This document shows, one piece after another, positions 43,789 to 54,178 of a stretch of 64,000 nucleotides of DNA. Source of the stretch: Hymenopus coronatus. Its lineage: Eukaryota; Arthropoda; Insecta; Mantodea; Hymenopodidae. The notes below the pieces were generated by a model. It was not told the DNA's origin. It was given only the letters and a program-made list of their open reading frames with translations, and did not search any database. Within the stretch, counting starts at the first letter, position 1; the number at the start of each line of letters is the position of its first letter. The translations under genes were made by a program, and so were the position numbers. The stretch lies in NCBI GenBank assembly GCA_030762935.1, contig CM060898.1:99951281-100015280 (forward strand), written 5' to 3'.

Positions 43789-44678
43789 AAAATCTGATGT
43801 GTACCATTCACATGACTTTCTCTATATCCCTGCAATAAATTATTCTTAAAAAGCTTATACTTCTATTTACTTTATGCTAATTAGGAACAATTAGCAGAAA
43901 TAGTCTTATTACTTGCTTCCTTGTAAGTAGAAGCGAAATAAGGGACTATCATAGGTTAAAGTGATAGTCAAAAGCTGGTTGCTATGTCAATGAAATTCCT
44001 TTGTTTATATGGATAGGAGTTGAGGAGTTCCTGTATGAGAAAGGTATACGTTTTTCATAGCAGAAACCAAAAATAAGGAATATCTCAAAAACGATCAACT
44101 CCACGAAAAAAGTGTATATAACATAAAATGTGTGTTTTAATGTGTTCTACATTTTTGTGTAGTAAGCTTTTGTCCATCTCTTACGGTTTAGCAGTTATTC
44201 AAAATTTAGTAAAATTCATCCAGAATAAACTACTCTTCAGAGGCTATTCCCAGAAAATTCCAGATATACATTTTATTTGTCAGGTAAATTTCTTTAATAT
44301 ACGAAATGTTAATCAAAATCGTTAGAGCCATTTTTGAGGAAATCAAAATTTTCGAAAAAAGTTCCATGTAAAGGGTAGTTGAGGGTGGGGGGATTTTTTC
44401 AAAATCTTCGTGTCGCATCCCTGGAAGATACTAAACTTAAATACCAAATTTGGTATTTTACCGACTTTTCGTTTTTGAGTTATCCTGTTCACAGACACAC
44501 GGACACACGGACACACGCACACACACACACATACGGACCTTTTTGTGAAAATGCTTTTTTTGGATATTGGGGACACTAAAACATATATTTCCGGTGAAAT
44601 CTCGGTATCGAATTTTTGAGTGGAGTGCTATACCTTCTCTATACACTATGTACATAATGCGTATAGAGAAAGTAAAAA
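43788..44678 (+). mobile_element. HP element, full length, reference-quality copy
   Basis: Starts AAAAATCTGATGTGTACC. ACTTTCTCTATATCC lies 25 bp in. The ACAC-rich tract is at 44,492-44,531, the hairpin CTTCTCTATACACTATGTAC and its partner arm are at 44,634-44,670, and the end is GTATAGAGAAAGTAAAAA. Both sub-terminal ACTTTCTCTATA motifs are present in inverted orientation. Confidence 0.92.
44634..44672. other. HP 3' terminal hairpin
   Basis: TTCTCTATACACTATGTACA followed by TAATGCGTATAGAGAA forms a nearly complete palindrome with arms of about 18 nt. The same palindrome ends most HP copies. In Helentron-type elements a 3' stem-loop serves as the transposition terminator; that role here is inferred. 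Confidence 0.75.
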
Positions 44679-44724
44679 TTAGAAAGACATCCGAACGGGT
44701 GCGTATATGTTTTGTATACCTGTG

Positions 44725-45390
44725 GAACAGCAGAACTTAAAAACGAATAGTCGGTCAAATACCATTCTTGATCTCAGCATCTTCCAAGAATGCAACAGGA
44801 ATATTTTCAAGAACAAACCCCCACCCCAGACTACTCTTTACATGGAAAAACATTTGAAAATGTTGATTTTCTCAAAAATGGTTATAAGAATTTGAATTTA
44901 AGATGACTATGTCAAAGATAATTTACGTGACAAATAAAATTTATATCTTGAATTTTCTGTAAATAGCTCCTGGAGACCTCTTCATTCTGGATGACTTTTG
45001 TATAACTGGTAAACCGTAAGAGATAGACAAAAACTTACTACCTAAAAGGTGCAGATCTAGTTAAACGCACAGTTTGTGTGATATACATTTTGTGTGTTGA
45101 TTAGGTAGAGAAGAACTATTTCCGAGATATTGGCCGTTATGGTTTCAATTATAAAATACTTAACTTGCTTCTCAAAAGGGGAATTTTTCATCCCTTTTGA
45201 CTTTGCAAAGAGAACATAGATTGTTGCCATGTATCATATGGCAACAAGCTTTTAAAAGATTTGACTGGATATTACCTTATTTCCCTCCTACTTATAAACT
45301 AAGTAGGTAACAAACCCATTTTGCTAAAGTTTATCTTGAAGTAGATAGAAGAATAAACTTTTATAAAATAGTTTGTTTCAGAATAGAAAG
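44725..45390 (-). mobile_element. HP element, body without intact ends
   Basis: Begins after the microsatellite (CAGAACTTAAAAACGAATAG) and runs to TATAAAATAGTTTGTTTCAG...AAAGATTTTTCTT. The 5' tip is eroded. Confidence 0.8.
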
Positions 45391-45698
45391 ATTTTTCTTT
45401 CTCTTGATGAAGCAAAGGGAACGGAATATCATGGCGACCAGCTGTTGAAATTGTTGACTATCGTTTTAGGCTAGTATGAGGTATGAGAATTCAAACGGCG
45501 GGGGACACCTTGGCAATTGCGATCAAGTATTGATTTATTTGGCCTAAGAACCACCCGGGGGAAGGGATTAGAGGAGGGAAAACCATAGGCCATCACACAG
45601 GAGCGGACGGAGCCAAGCGCAGAGACGCACAGAAGTTCCTAAAAGTGTTATTAGATGGCAGCCCCGGTGCGCCAGAGGTTACACAGGCACCGGGAGGT

Positions 45699-45992
45699 GA
45701 GATTGCAGATTCTAGTTCAGTTTTAGACTGGAAGGCTGCCATTGGTCGAGTGACCAACATGGCTGCGCACGCGCAAGCAGACAGTTCGAACGGAAGACTG
45801 CATTTGGCATTGGAAACAAAAGCGGATTTTCAGAAATTCCATTTCACCCCTTAGTTCGATCCAGCTCATTTACACACCTAACCTAATCTAACGCAACCTA
45901 ACCTCGACGAAATCTCGAAATCTGTCGCAGCTATATTGTCTCAGTAACCAATAGGAAAGGCTCAATCTAAAACAACTAGAATCTGCAATCTC
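45699..45992. mobile_element. MITE-like inverted-repeat element
   Basis: The outer 21 bp GAGATTGCAGATTCTAGTT(C/G) and a looser inner extension (GTTTTAGA...ATTGGT...GAGAC) are repeated in inverse orientation at the right end. The arms are about 55 bp and total length is 294 bp. CGGGAGG lies outside both ends (45,691-45,697 and 45,999-46,005) and could be part of a target duplication, but the spacing is unequal. There is no coding capacity, and the superfamily is not assigned. Confidence 0.65.
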
Positions 45993-46083
45993 GCGCGCCG
46001 GGAGGCCGTTGGAAGTATGCCTTTGTAACGGCACCTAAGCTCAAACAAGGGGAAGAGGGTTTTACTCGGAGCCAGCGACCATG

Positions 46084-46097
46084 TCATCTGCCTGCAA
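46084..46097. repeat. Target-site duplication, left
   Basis: TCATCTGCCTGCAA, repeated perfectly at 46,404-46,417. Confidence 0.9.
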
Positions 46098-46403
46098 GTC
46101 GCCCTCCGTGGTGTAATGGTTACCATGCTAACTTCATATACCCAAGGTCGCGGGTTCAAACCCGGCGGAGGACGATGGATTTTTTCGGGCGTAAAAATCC
46201 TTAGCATGGCTTCCTTCGGAAGGGAAGTAAAGCTGTGGGTCCCGTGTCGTAGATTTACGGCACGTAAAAGAACCTCAAGCCTGATAAGAGAGGCCTCTGA
46301 GCAAAATTAAGCGATCTTTCACGCCCAATATAGAATGGGACGCTGAGAACCAAAGCAGTTAAAGGGCGTCCATAAATAACAGGCCATTTCATTTCATTTC
46401 ATT
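46098..46403 (+). mobile_element. tRNA-derived SINE, family A, complete
   Basis: Head CCGTGGTGTAATGGTTACCA (A box) and GGTCGCGGGTTCAAACCCGG (B box). The body includes ATTTTTTCGGGCGTAAAAAT, TTCCTTCGGAAGGGAAGTAA, GGTCCCGTGTCGTAGATTTA and CACGTAAAAGAACCTC. The 3' end is a (ATTTC)n tail at 46,383-46,403. Perfect 14-bp target duplications flank it, so it is relatively recent. The simple-repeat tail implies mobilisation by a LINE with a non-poly-A end. Confidence 0.93.
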
Positions 46404-46417
46404 TCATCTGCCTGCAA
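46404..46417. repeat. Target-site duplication, right
   Basis: Second perfect copy of TCATCTGCCTGCAA. Confidence 0.9.
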
Positions 46418-46625
46418 AGCCCCGAGTTATACCTGCCACCGACCTGAAAAATGAAGAAGGGAAGTGAAATGAAGGCGTGAAAGGAAAGGAAAGAAACCGT
46501 GGTAGATATACAGGCATTCGCCCAAGCGGCCCCAGGAAAACCCCAGGGCCAGAGTGCGAGGTCGACGGGGAGTGAACCCGGACCACCAAATGTCAGCTGC
46601 GGATGAAATCTCCTGGCTCGGTTAT
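46405..46625 (-). mobile_element. tRNA-derived SINE, family D
   Basis: The minus strand starts ACCGAGCCAGGAGATTTCAT, keeps a B-box-like GGTCCGGGTTCACTCCCC, then CTGGGGTTTTCCTGGGGCCG and TTCCTTTCACGCCTTCATTT. The family A SINE inserted at or next to its 3' part: its target duplication TCATCTGCCTGCAA lies at this border. Confidence 0.7.
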
Positions 46626-46674
46626 CTTTTTGTGTATTCCTTTATTGCCGTGTATCTGCCAGGAAATATGCAAA

Positions 46675-46760
46675 TCCAGTATTTCTGCAAAAGTTTACTT
46701 TGATACAGTGAAGTAGATAGAAGAATAAGCTTTTGTGAAAATAGTTTGTGACAAGATGAA
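46675..46760 (-). mobile_element. HP element fragment
   Basis: GTGAAGTAGATAGAAGAATAAG followed by CTTTTGTGAAAATAGTTTGT matches the 5' quarter of HP. Both ends are lost. Confidence 0.55.
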
Positions 46761-47085
46761 CGAATACAAAGACGTTAGCACCCCTTGTGGAGTTAGTGAG
46801 AAAGTAACTAGGACCGATCTGCAGATGTCTCCTAAGAGGACTGTGGACCGCCAATCAAGATAAATAACTTTTTTTTTTTTTTTCACTTTCATGCAATAGT
46901 AGAGTTTAACAGAGAAAGAAACTTTACTTCGGTCTCAAGGGGAAAAACACTCTATGTGCCAAGTTTGTCCGAAAGGATGTAGTTCTAAAAGAAAATAAAC
47001 AAAGAAAACTGGTCGATAAACCTCGTTAAAGTATAAGGGTAATTCCATCTACGATGGACCCAATTAACGAAACTACAAATACTCA
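46761..47085. other. No feature recognised
   Basis: Includes a T-run at 46,869-46,882. No supported gene. Confidence 0.3.
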
Positions 47086-47087
47086 GC

Positions 47088-47318
47088 TCACCTCTGTGGT
47101 GAGGTGATAGCTGCCTGCCTCACATTCAAGCAGTATCGTGTTTGAATCTCGGTTAAGGGGAGTAACCTGCATTAGGTTTTTACGGGGGTTTTCGTAATGC
47201 TAAAAGGTGAATGTCGTGTAACGCTAATTTCTATGGAACCCTGGGCTTATTTGATTATCATTTTCTCCACCGTCCGATCCAATCTCTCAGGTTAAACAAC
47301 GCCGGGTTTAAAAACAAA
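47088..47318 (+). mobile_element. tRNA-derived SINE, family C-S
   Basis: GAGGTGATAGCTGCCTGCCT (A box), CACATTCAAG and CGTGTTTGAATCTCGG (B box). The body is TTACGGGGGTTTTCGTAATG, GTGAATGTCGTGTAACGC and CGTCCGATCCAATCTCTCAG, with an A-rich end TTTAAAAACAAAC. A short HP-like 5' tip (CATCTGAAATGTTCCATTCC) follows. Confidence 0.75.
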
Positions 47319-47319
47319 C

Positions 47320-47846
47320 ATCTGAAATGTTCCATTCCCATGACAATGGATATCATCTTGGAGACTGATATTAACACCTCGTAGCACATTTTGCATTTCA
47401 CGCATTATTGAAAATACCACCCCCCCCCCAAATACTGTCTTCTCTTTCTTTTTCACAAGATCTAAAACAAGTGTCAAGGGTCTCTGATTAATTGCTTGCA
47501 TAGTTCATCGACAGCTTTTAGGGCTCGAGGCATTTCAATGTTCCCTGTTTCCAAATATGAGTTATTGTTGTGACTATAGCTGCAAATCTCTGCATGGATT
47601 GCAAATCTTCATGCAATCCATTTGAAGCGAGATATTTTCATCTTTATTGAAGAGCATTTACTATCATCAAAAGCATTAACTACCTGTAAAATAGTATTGT
47701 AATACACAGCATAATATACTGCTGCGTTACTACAGTTTGTTTACATGCGGCGCGTGCAGTCGCCAATGCCGGTCGGTCTCTACTCGGTAGGTATGCAACT
47801 GGTATCCGCATGATTCCCTCTATCGGTCCCCAAGATGTTATCCCTA
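47320..47846. other. Mostly unassigned
   Basis: Begins with about 30 bp of HP 5' terminus. A C-run lies at 47,420-47,429. No gene recognised. Confidence 0.3.
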
Positions 47847-48323
47847 CTCATGACTTTCTCTAGCTGTTTTGCAAAAAAACTGTTCTTGAATAAGATTATC
47901 TTCTAACTACTTCCAAATAAAAATTAGCAGCAATTGTCTTATTACTTGCTTCCTTATAAGTAAAAGGGAAATAACGGAGTACCCCAAGTTAAACTGATAG
48001 TCAATTCTTTTATAGGCTGTCACTATGCAATTGACATTGTAATTCTATTATATCAGCATGGCCAGGAGTAAACAAAAAGGGAAACCGATGGCGACTTTTT
48101 GCTTGAGATGTGCTAAGTATCTTAAAAGTTAAGTCAATTACGAAATATTTCGGAGATGGTTAGCTCCACAACAACAAAAACTATAGCACTTAAGATGTGT
48201 ATTTTGACGAAATGTACATTTTTTGTGTAATAATTTTACTGCTTACGAAAAATCAGCCAGAATGAAGAGGACTTCAGAGGCAATTCCCAGCAGATTCAAG
48301 ACATACATTTTATTGTGATTTAA

Positions 48324-48333
48324 GAATCTTTAA
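48324..48333. repeat. Target-site duplication, left
   Basis: GAATCTTTAA, repeated at 48,659-48,668. It is part of the HP body (ATATCTTTAATATACG elsewhere). Confidence 0.85.
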
Positions 48334-48658
48334 AGGCAGCTCCGTTGGTGAGTGGTTCCACCACTCACCTCTCATCTAGGCGGCTTGGGTTCAATACCAA
48401 GCGCCCTCATGCGTCTGGGCAAGTTTTCTCCGGGTCCTCCGGTTTCTCCCGCCACTCATTCCACTAATTACTCCACCATCACATTTCCAATCATCTATTT
48501 CGCTTATATTTCATATCATCCACGGGTTTTCCATTCTGTGGTTTCGTGCGGTTGGTTCCCAACAGGCTTCTGACCCCTAGGCATTGGCTTGCAAGTCCTA
48601 GGAGGGGGGTATGGCAGTCCTTCAAATACGGGAAGGTAAGCGGAGTACGAAACGAAAT
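48334..48658 (+). mobile_element. tRNA-derived SINE, family B, nested
   Basis: Head TTGGTGAGTGGTTCCACCAC and GCTTGGGTTCAATACC, body CCGGGTCCTCCGGTTTCTCC, 3' end GGCTTCTGACCCCTAGGCAT and ATACGGGAAGGTAAGC. The head's B box has one change from consensus. It sits in HP with 10-bp target duplications. Confidence 0.9.
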
Positions 48659-48668
48659 GAATCTTTAA
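48659..48668. repeat. Target-site duplication, right
   Basis: Second copy of GAATCTTTAA. Confidence 0.85.
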
Positions 48669-49000
48669 TATATGGTATTATTTTAATCAAAATCATAGAT
48701 CCATTTTGATAAAATAAAAGTTTTTGAAAGATGTTCCATGTGAAGGGTAGTTTGAGATGGCGGATTTTTTGAAAAACTTCGTATTGCATCCTTGGAAAAT
48801 TCTGGTAAGTTTAATATGTAACCGACTTTTCGTTTTTGAGCTCTGCTTTTCATAGACACACGAATGAACACACAAACACACCCACGGACTTTGTTTTAAA
48901 ATTATTTTTTTAAATTCAGAGGACTTCAGAGCACATATTTCATGTGTATTCTCAGTATCGAGAATACAATACCTTTTCTTCTTACTATGTAGATACTTAA

Positions 49001-49855
49001 ATACTGAAAGGAATGTTTACTATGCAAATTTTCGCTGCCTAATGTGCCACAACAAACATTTTTGGGGAATATATTATGAGAGTGAGCAAATATTTTAACT
49101 ACAGAAACGGGTAATTAGATTAATAAGTGACTAGAATAGTCGGTGCTCATGTAGAGATATTTTCAAAGAACAAAATATATTGCCTCTTACTTGCGTATTT
49201 ATATTAGAGACTTTAACTTACATTAAAACATGTATAATGAGCTTGAAATAAATCAAAACCTCCATCAATATAGCACTCGACAGAGGAATGCACTGCATAT
49301 TCAGTTCTATGGAACCAACATTGTTAAAAATAATGTAAAAAATTTGGGTATTAGACTATTAATATATTACCTCAGAATATCAAAGTAATTACTAAAATGG
49401 ATCAGTTAATCAGTCTGTTATAGTATGTATTAAAAATATAATGTGAACTACTAGCTCTTAATAACTTAAAGATATGTAATTGAAAAGTGTTTACTGTGTT
49501 ACAATATAGCTAATACTACTGTATACATGTATAAAATTAGTAGAAATGTTTATAACATTGACTTTCCCGAAAAACAATTTAAATTGTTCTAAAAGGATGA
49601 AAATAAAAATACAAATACATAGCAGAGGAAGTAACTAATACTATTTAACGAATCACAGTGGAGCTCAATGTTATGTATACGCTACGCATTAAAAGGTTTA
49701 AGTGAGCAATTTGTATCAATCAACATTTTTAACGGTTGCAATATAAAAATTCCGAAAATCATCGTAGAAATGGATCAAACTTTAATGCAGACCTAATATT
49801 CTAGAATATCTTGCACTGCAGGGGACTTGTGTTACTCCGCTTTACTCATTTTTTA
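49001..49855. other. AT-rich, no feature recognised
   Basis: Very AT-rich and without frames or repeats I can support. Confidence 0.35.
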
Positions 49856-49857
49856 TG

Positions 49858-50225
49858 TCCAACCAGGTGGCGCAGACGTTTCATCTGAGACTGGCATTCG
49901 GGAGGTCGTGGGATTGATTCCTGCAGCCGACCTCTCTGACCCATGGATCTTTTCGGGGGTTTTCCTGTGTCACTATGCATATGTTGGGGGAGGTATCTTC
50001 ATTCCCCTGAACTTCCTGTCCCTTCATTTCATCTCCATTTCATCCAACCTGTCTTTTTTTTTCAAGGCTGTAAGTGTTGACGAGGACTGCTGGATGGTGT
50101 TGGCACCCTTCCATGATAATGACTGCGCTCTGGAAATACAGCTCTAGGCGGAGGATGGCGTCGGAAGTCGTCTGTAGACTCAGGGACGCGGGCTCCTAGT
50201 ACTTCCCGTGTCGAGATGAACTGCT
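49858..50225 (+). mobile_element. Long tRNA-derived SINE, family D
   Basis: Head CAGGTGGCGCAGACGTTTCA (A box) and GTCGTGGGATTGATTCC (B box, weak). The body CATGGATCTTTTCGGGGGTT, CCCTTCATTTCATCTCC and GTTGACGAGGACTGCTGG parallels the minus-strand copy at 7265-7745. A 106-codon frame across it has no protein meaning. Confidence 0.75.
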
Positions 50226-50427
50226 TATAATATGTGAGGAATGCTCCACGGAGGCTCTTCCCCCGCCGGCCGGTTTCGACAGTTCTTTTAAATTACGCTC
50301 ATTTCATCCTATCCTCCTGGGGTCTAATGTACAATAAGCCAATAGCTGCAGTGTGGAATCCTCTCCGACATCACACACATGCACTCACTCCTTTCTTATT
50401 CTTGTTCTTACCCACCTGCTCACCTTC

Positions 50428-50748
50428 ATAAGGAAGCTTACACCACCCAGGACTTGCTAGAAGATAATGCCTGGGGTCAGCTGCCTGTTGAAAAGCTAAC
50501 GGGGCTATGCATCAGATAGAGTATCCAGGGATGGCAGATCAGCCCAATGCCTGGCATATACATGAGGTGGTAGATGATATGAAATATAGGCGCATGGGTG
50601 ATTGGAATTGTGATGGTGGAGCATTGGCGGGGGAAACTGGGAGACTCAGAGAAAACTCGCCGGACGCCGCTCCACATGTGTTCCCCTTAGATTGAACCTG
50701 ACCTAGATGAGAGATGAGTGGTCTAACCACTCTGCTACGACCATGCCG
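50428..50748 (-). mobile_element. tRNA-derived SINE, family B, full length
   Basis: The minus strand reads GTCGTAGCAGAGTGGTTAGA, then CTCATCTAGGTCAGGTTCAA (B box), GTCTCCCAGTTTCCCCCGCC, ATATTTCATATCATCTACC and near the 3' end GCAGCTGACCCCAGGCATTA. It aligns over the whole family B length. Confidence 0.8.
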
Positions 50749-50749
50749 G

Positions 50750-52780
50750 TCTTTATCCCAAAAGGAAAAGATTTCTGTTCTTCATTAGACATAAAAAGCA
50801 TCCAATATTTGGGTATGTACAATATAGGTGCTAAAGAAAGTAAAATAAAAAATAATTTTTGTCTGAAAAAAATTGACAACATAAATGATCATTCGCCCTA
50901 CATACATCAGTTGTTTATTAATTATATTCCAAACAGACATAGCACTCGGTGTGCACGAGTATCCACGGTCTCAAGCCCTTAAATTGATCCAGGGACATAG
51001 TTTAATGATGCATGCCTAACGCGATTGAGTTTACAGCAGTTGCCATGAGAACTCTGCAGACTCAAACATACAGTAAACGAACCAATAAAATCTTTTAAAC
51101 CCTGGTATCTTACTTCTCTAGTGTGACGTAACTGTGTCCCAGGACAATTTAGTGTGGGCCCCAGCTGATCCTGTTGTCACACGTGCGAATCTTGGCACCG
51201 ATAACGGTAAAAGGGTAAGCGTACTTGTGAATAGCACAATCGACCAAACGTATACACTGGCGCACGGATAAGCCTGTTTCCTAAAAACATTCCAACACAG
51301 TAATAACTTTGATTTGAACGAAATTTATATGGACTTGCTGATATATAAATGTATTTCAATGAACAGCAAATAGCTTGTAGATAATGTGATTCTTTCCAGT
51401 TTTTTAATATCATTTAATACTTTGATATAGTTCCAACTTTTCACTGTACCTACTTCCTGCGCAACGCAGCGGCGTAACTTCTTCCGGACAGTTCACTCGC
51501 TGGGGAGTTGAACACAAGACTTCTCTAGTCTCTCCTAGATTTCATCACAGTTGTTACTAACTCGCTCGGAGAACAGCACCGTTCGTCGTACCCAAAACAC
51601 AGTTGGTAACTCACGAGAAACTGTCTTAAAATTAGTCCTTGAAAATGTTCACAGAACAGTCTAGAATGCCCTGAAACTGAGAGAAGGAAAACTTCCAGAA
51701 GTTTCAGGATAGCGCTTCCGACATTTACTTACGCTTGATGGAGAGCTGCTTATCTTTGTTTATATCTCGAACTACCCGGCACGGATCTCAGAAACTTAGA
51801 TCATAGTTGCTATCACAGTATAGATAGATTAACCAAGGGCCGAATTGCCGTAATTATACTATTTATATACTGCTCGCCAAACTTAGAAGGCTAGAGTATA
51901 AAATATAGACATAAATACATGAATTCACAATGATTAAATAGAAACAATAACAATAAACATTTTCCCCTAATATGCATAGTCGTCTAAGATTCAAAGTATT
52001 CTTGCCTGAGTTTGTGAGTGACAAAATTTGTTTCTTGTCATGAAAAATGTAGTACATACGACGGTTTTATATTACTCATATTATAGAAAAGGACCTCGAT
52101 TGTCCTTGCAGAAAGGAAGAAATAGTGTAATATTTATTATTCAATTGCCTTTGGTTTGTGTACATAAGACACGGCTTGAAACTCCATTTAAATAATTGCA
52201 ATATACAATTTACAGTATCACAAACAAAATGTTTAGAAGTATTTTATACAATTTATTTGACACGTCCGCCGAACATTGTATATATTATAATAGCATTATT
52301 TTAATTATTTTTAAATTATAAAACTATACCCCTAGTAGTTAGCTTGTAGGGTTAAATCTGTGAAATTAAAAGGGGTTAGAAGGCCTCGGCTCCAATGGAG
52401 GGGCATCTATCTTATCTTGTCGAAATTCTTTATGTTACTGTCAAAGAGCATGTAAGAAAGATTCAAACAGTTAAAATGCAATGCTACTATATAATAACAT
52501 TGTGCACGAACTTCAGCAAGATAACATGCCTCCAGCCGCGGGAATCTAGACCATCTAACTCTGACGAGAGTAACCTTCAATGGATTTAATAGATTATTCC
52601 ATGATTAAAATGTAAAAGATATATAAATAATAATTACTTTTTTATTTGTGTTTTAAATCAGTGCACTTTTGATTCAGACGTCAGTTCACGGCAGAAAAAA
52701 TAAACCAATGTGTTACGAATACAAGCCTATGCTATCAATAATGGAATGAGAGACTCTCAAAATTAAAATAAACTAAGTAG

Positions 52781-52786
<6 letters not shown>
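50750..52786. other. Largest stretch without recognised repeats
   Basis: About 2 kb, moderately AT-rich, with no HP or SINE sequence. 51,430-51,790 is less AT-rich and holds a heat-shock-element-like motif (51,693-51,705). Frames are short (64-91 codons) and unrecognised. This is the most plausible non-repeat part of the left 55 kb. Confidence 0.4.
51692..51706. promoter_or_regulatory. Heat-shock-element-like motif
   Basis: CTTCCAGAAGTTTCA contains three alternating units, TTC-nn-GAA-nn-TTC, with the exact spacing bound by heat-shock factor trimers. No gene or clear TATA box lies at the usual distance, so it may be chance. Confidence 0.35.

Positions 52787-52815
<29 letters not shown>
52787..52815. 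repeat. (AAT)n microsatellite
   Basis: About nine AAT units. Confidence 0.9.
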
Positions 52816-53184
52816 TCATTGTGTTCAATTATATTATTTGAAAATTGACAGTTTTTTAAATGTGCATTGATGAAAAACAGAATGTATGACCTTGAAAATG
52901 GAACGAAGCTTTTGTATTTTGGTAGTGGAAATGAAATAGCTGCTGAGGTAGCAGGATTTCATAATTTATGAATAACAAGATAGGTGATTTAGCTCTTTGA
53001 TCACCACCTAGTTATTTTAATAGTAACGAACTGACGCTTTAAGTGATAAAATCGTATCCTTGCAAACGTATTGTTGAATAGACGATCGAGTAAGGTCGAT
53101 ATCCGAGACATTGCTCAACATTATCGGTCAGTACCAAATACTTAGTGTATGACTAGAATATTCGATGTAATCGTAACTTTAATA
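52816..53184. other. No feature recognised
   Basis: AT-rich sequence without supported features. Confidence 0.3.
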
Positions 53185-53343
53185 TAAGTAGTCTTATCTA
53201 GATAAACATTAGCAGAAATGGTATTACTTAATTCCATATAGATAGAAAGAAAATAAATAGAGTACACTAGGCCAGTCAACTCTTTTAAAAGCTGGTCACT
53301 ATGTGATTGAAAATCGTTTCTCTTTGCAAGGTCTAAAGTAAAG
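53185..53343 (+). mobile_element. HP element, 5' region fragment ending in poly-A
   Basis: AGTAGTCTTATCTAGATAAAC, AATGGTATTACTTAATTCC and GTACACTAGGCCAGTCAACT match the 5' quarter. It ends at AGTAAAG, followed by 26 A. Confidence 0.65.
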
Positions 53344-53369
53344 AAAAAAAAAAAAAAAAAAAAAAAAAA
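53344..53369. repeat. Poly-A tract of 26
   Basis: An uninterrupted A-run between two HP segments. HP copies do not normally end in poly-A, so this may be slippage expansion of an A-run or a collapsed sequence. Confidence 0.85.
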
Positions 53370-53392
53370 CACGGATCACACCATTTCTGTTT

Positions 53393-54174
53393 AAAAAAAT
53401 CTGAATTTCTCTACTTCTGTGTAACAAATTACTGTTAATAAGCTTTTCTTCTATTTACTTCAAGCTAATGGAGAAAAAATTAGCAGAAATAGTCTTATTA
53501 CTTGCTTCCATGTAAGTAGAAGCGAAATATGGGAGTATCATAGGTTAAAGTGAATTCAAAAGCTGGTTACTAGGTGACTGAAGTTCCTTTGTTTGTATGG
53601 ACACATGTTGACAAATTCCTGCATGAGAAAAGTACAAGTTTTCAAAGCACAAACCAAAAACAAGGAATATTTCAAAAACGATCAACTCCTCAAAAAATGT
53701 TTATATAATATAAGTTGTGTGTTTTAATGTGCTCTACATTTTTGTGTGGCAAGTTTTTGTCCATTTCTTACGGTTTAGCATTTATGCAAAATTCCTCCAG
53801 AATAAAGTAGTCTTCAGAGGCTATTCCCAGAAAATTTAAGACATACATATCATTTGTCAGGTAAATGTCTTTAATATACGACATTTTAATCAAAATCGTT
53901 AGAGCCATTTTTGAGAAAATCAAAATGTTCGAAAAAAGTTCCATGTAAAGGGTAGTTTGGGGTAGGGGGATTTTCTTGAAAATATTCGTATCGCATCCTT
54001 GGAAGATACCAAACTTAAATACCAAGTGCAACACACACGGACCTTTTTCCAAAAATGCTTTTTTTGGATTGGTCAAACCTGTATTTCAGGTGAAATCTCG
54101 GTATCAAATTTTTGGGTGCAATACAATACCTTCTCTATACACTATGTACATAGTACGTGTAGAGAAAGTAAAAA
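53393..54174 (+). mobile_element. HP element, full length
   Basis: Starts AAAAAAATCTGAATTTCTC with a deletion that removes GTGTTCCATTCACATGAC, and ends at the hairpin and GTGTAGAGAAAGTAAAAA. The microsatellite region is largely deleted (AAGTGCAACACACACGGACC). Confidence 0.9.
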
Positions 54175-54178
54175 TGTA

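Larger units (their letters stand above)
47847..49000 (+). mobile_element. HP element split by a SINE
   Basis: 5' region ATGACTTTCTCTAGCTG, body to 48,333, SINE 48,334-48,658, then body from 48,659 to an eroded hairpin near 48,990. GAATCTTTAA flanks the SINE on both sides. Confidence 0.85.

Noticed and set aside
46116..46180. Possible functional tRNA gene at the family A head
   Set aside because: A and B boxes are good, but acceptor and anticodon stems do not pair and SINE body follows. The same holds for the other tRNA-like heads.
49827..50147. 106-codon frame
   Set aside because: Covers the family D SINE; no protein resemblance.
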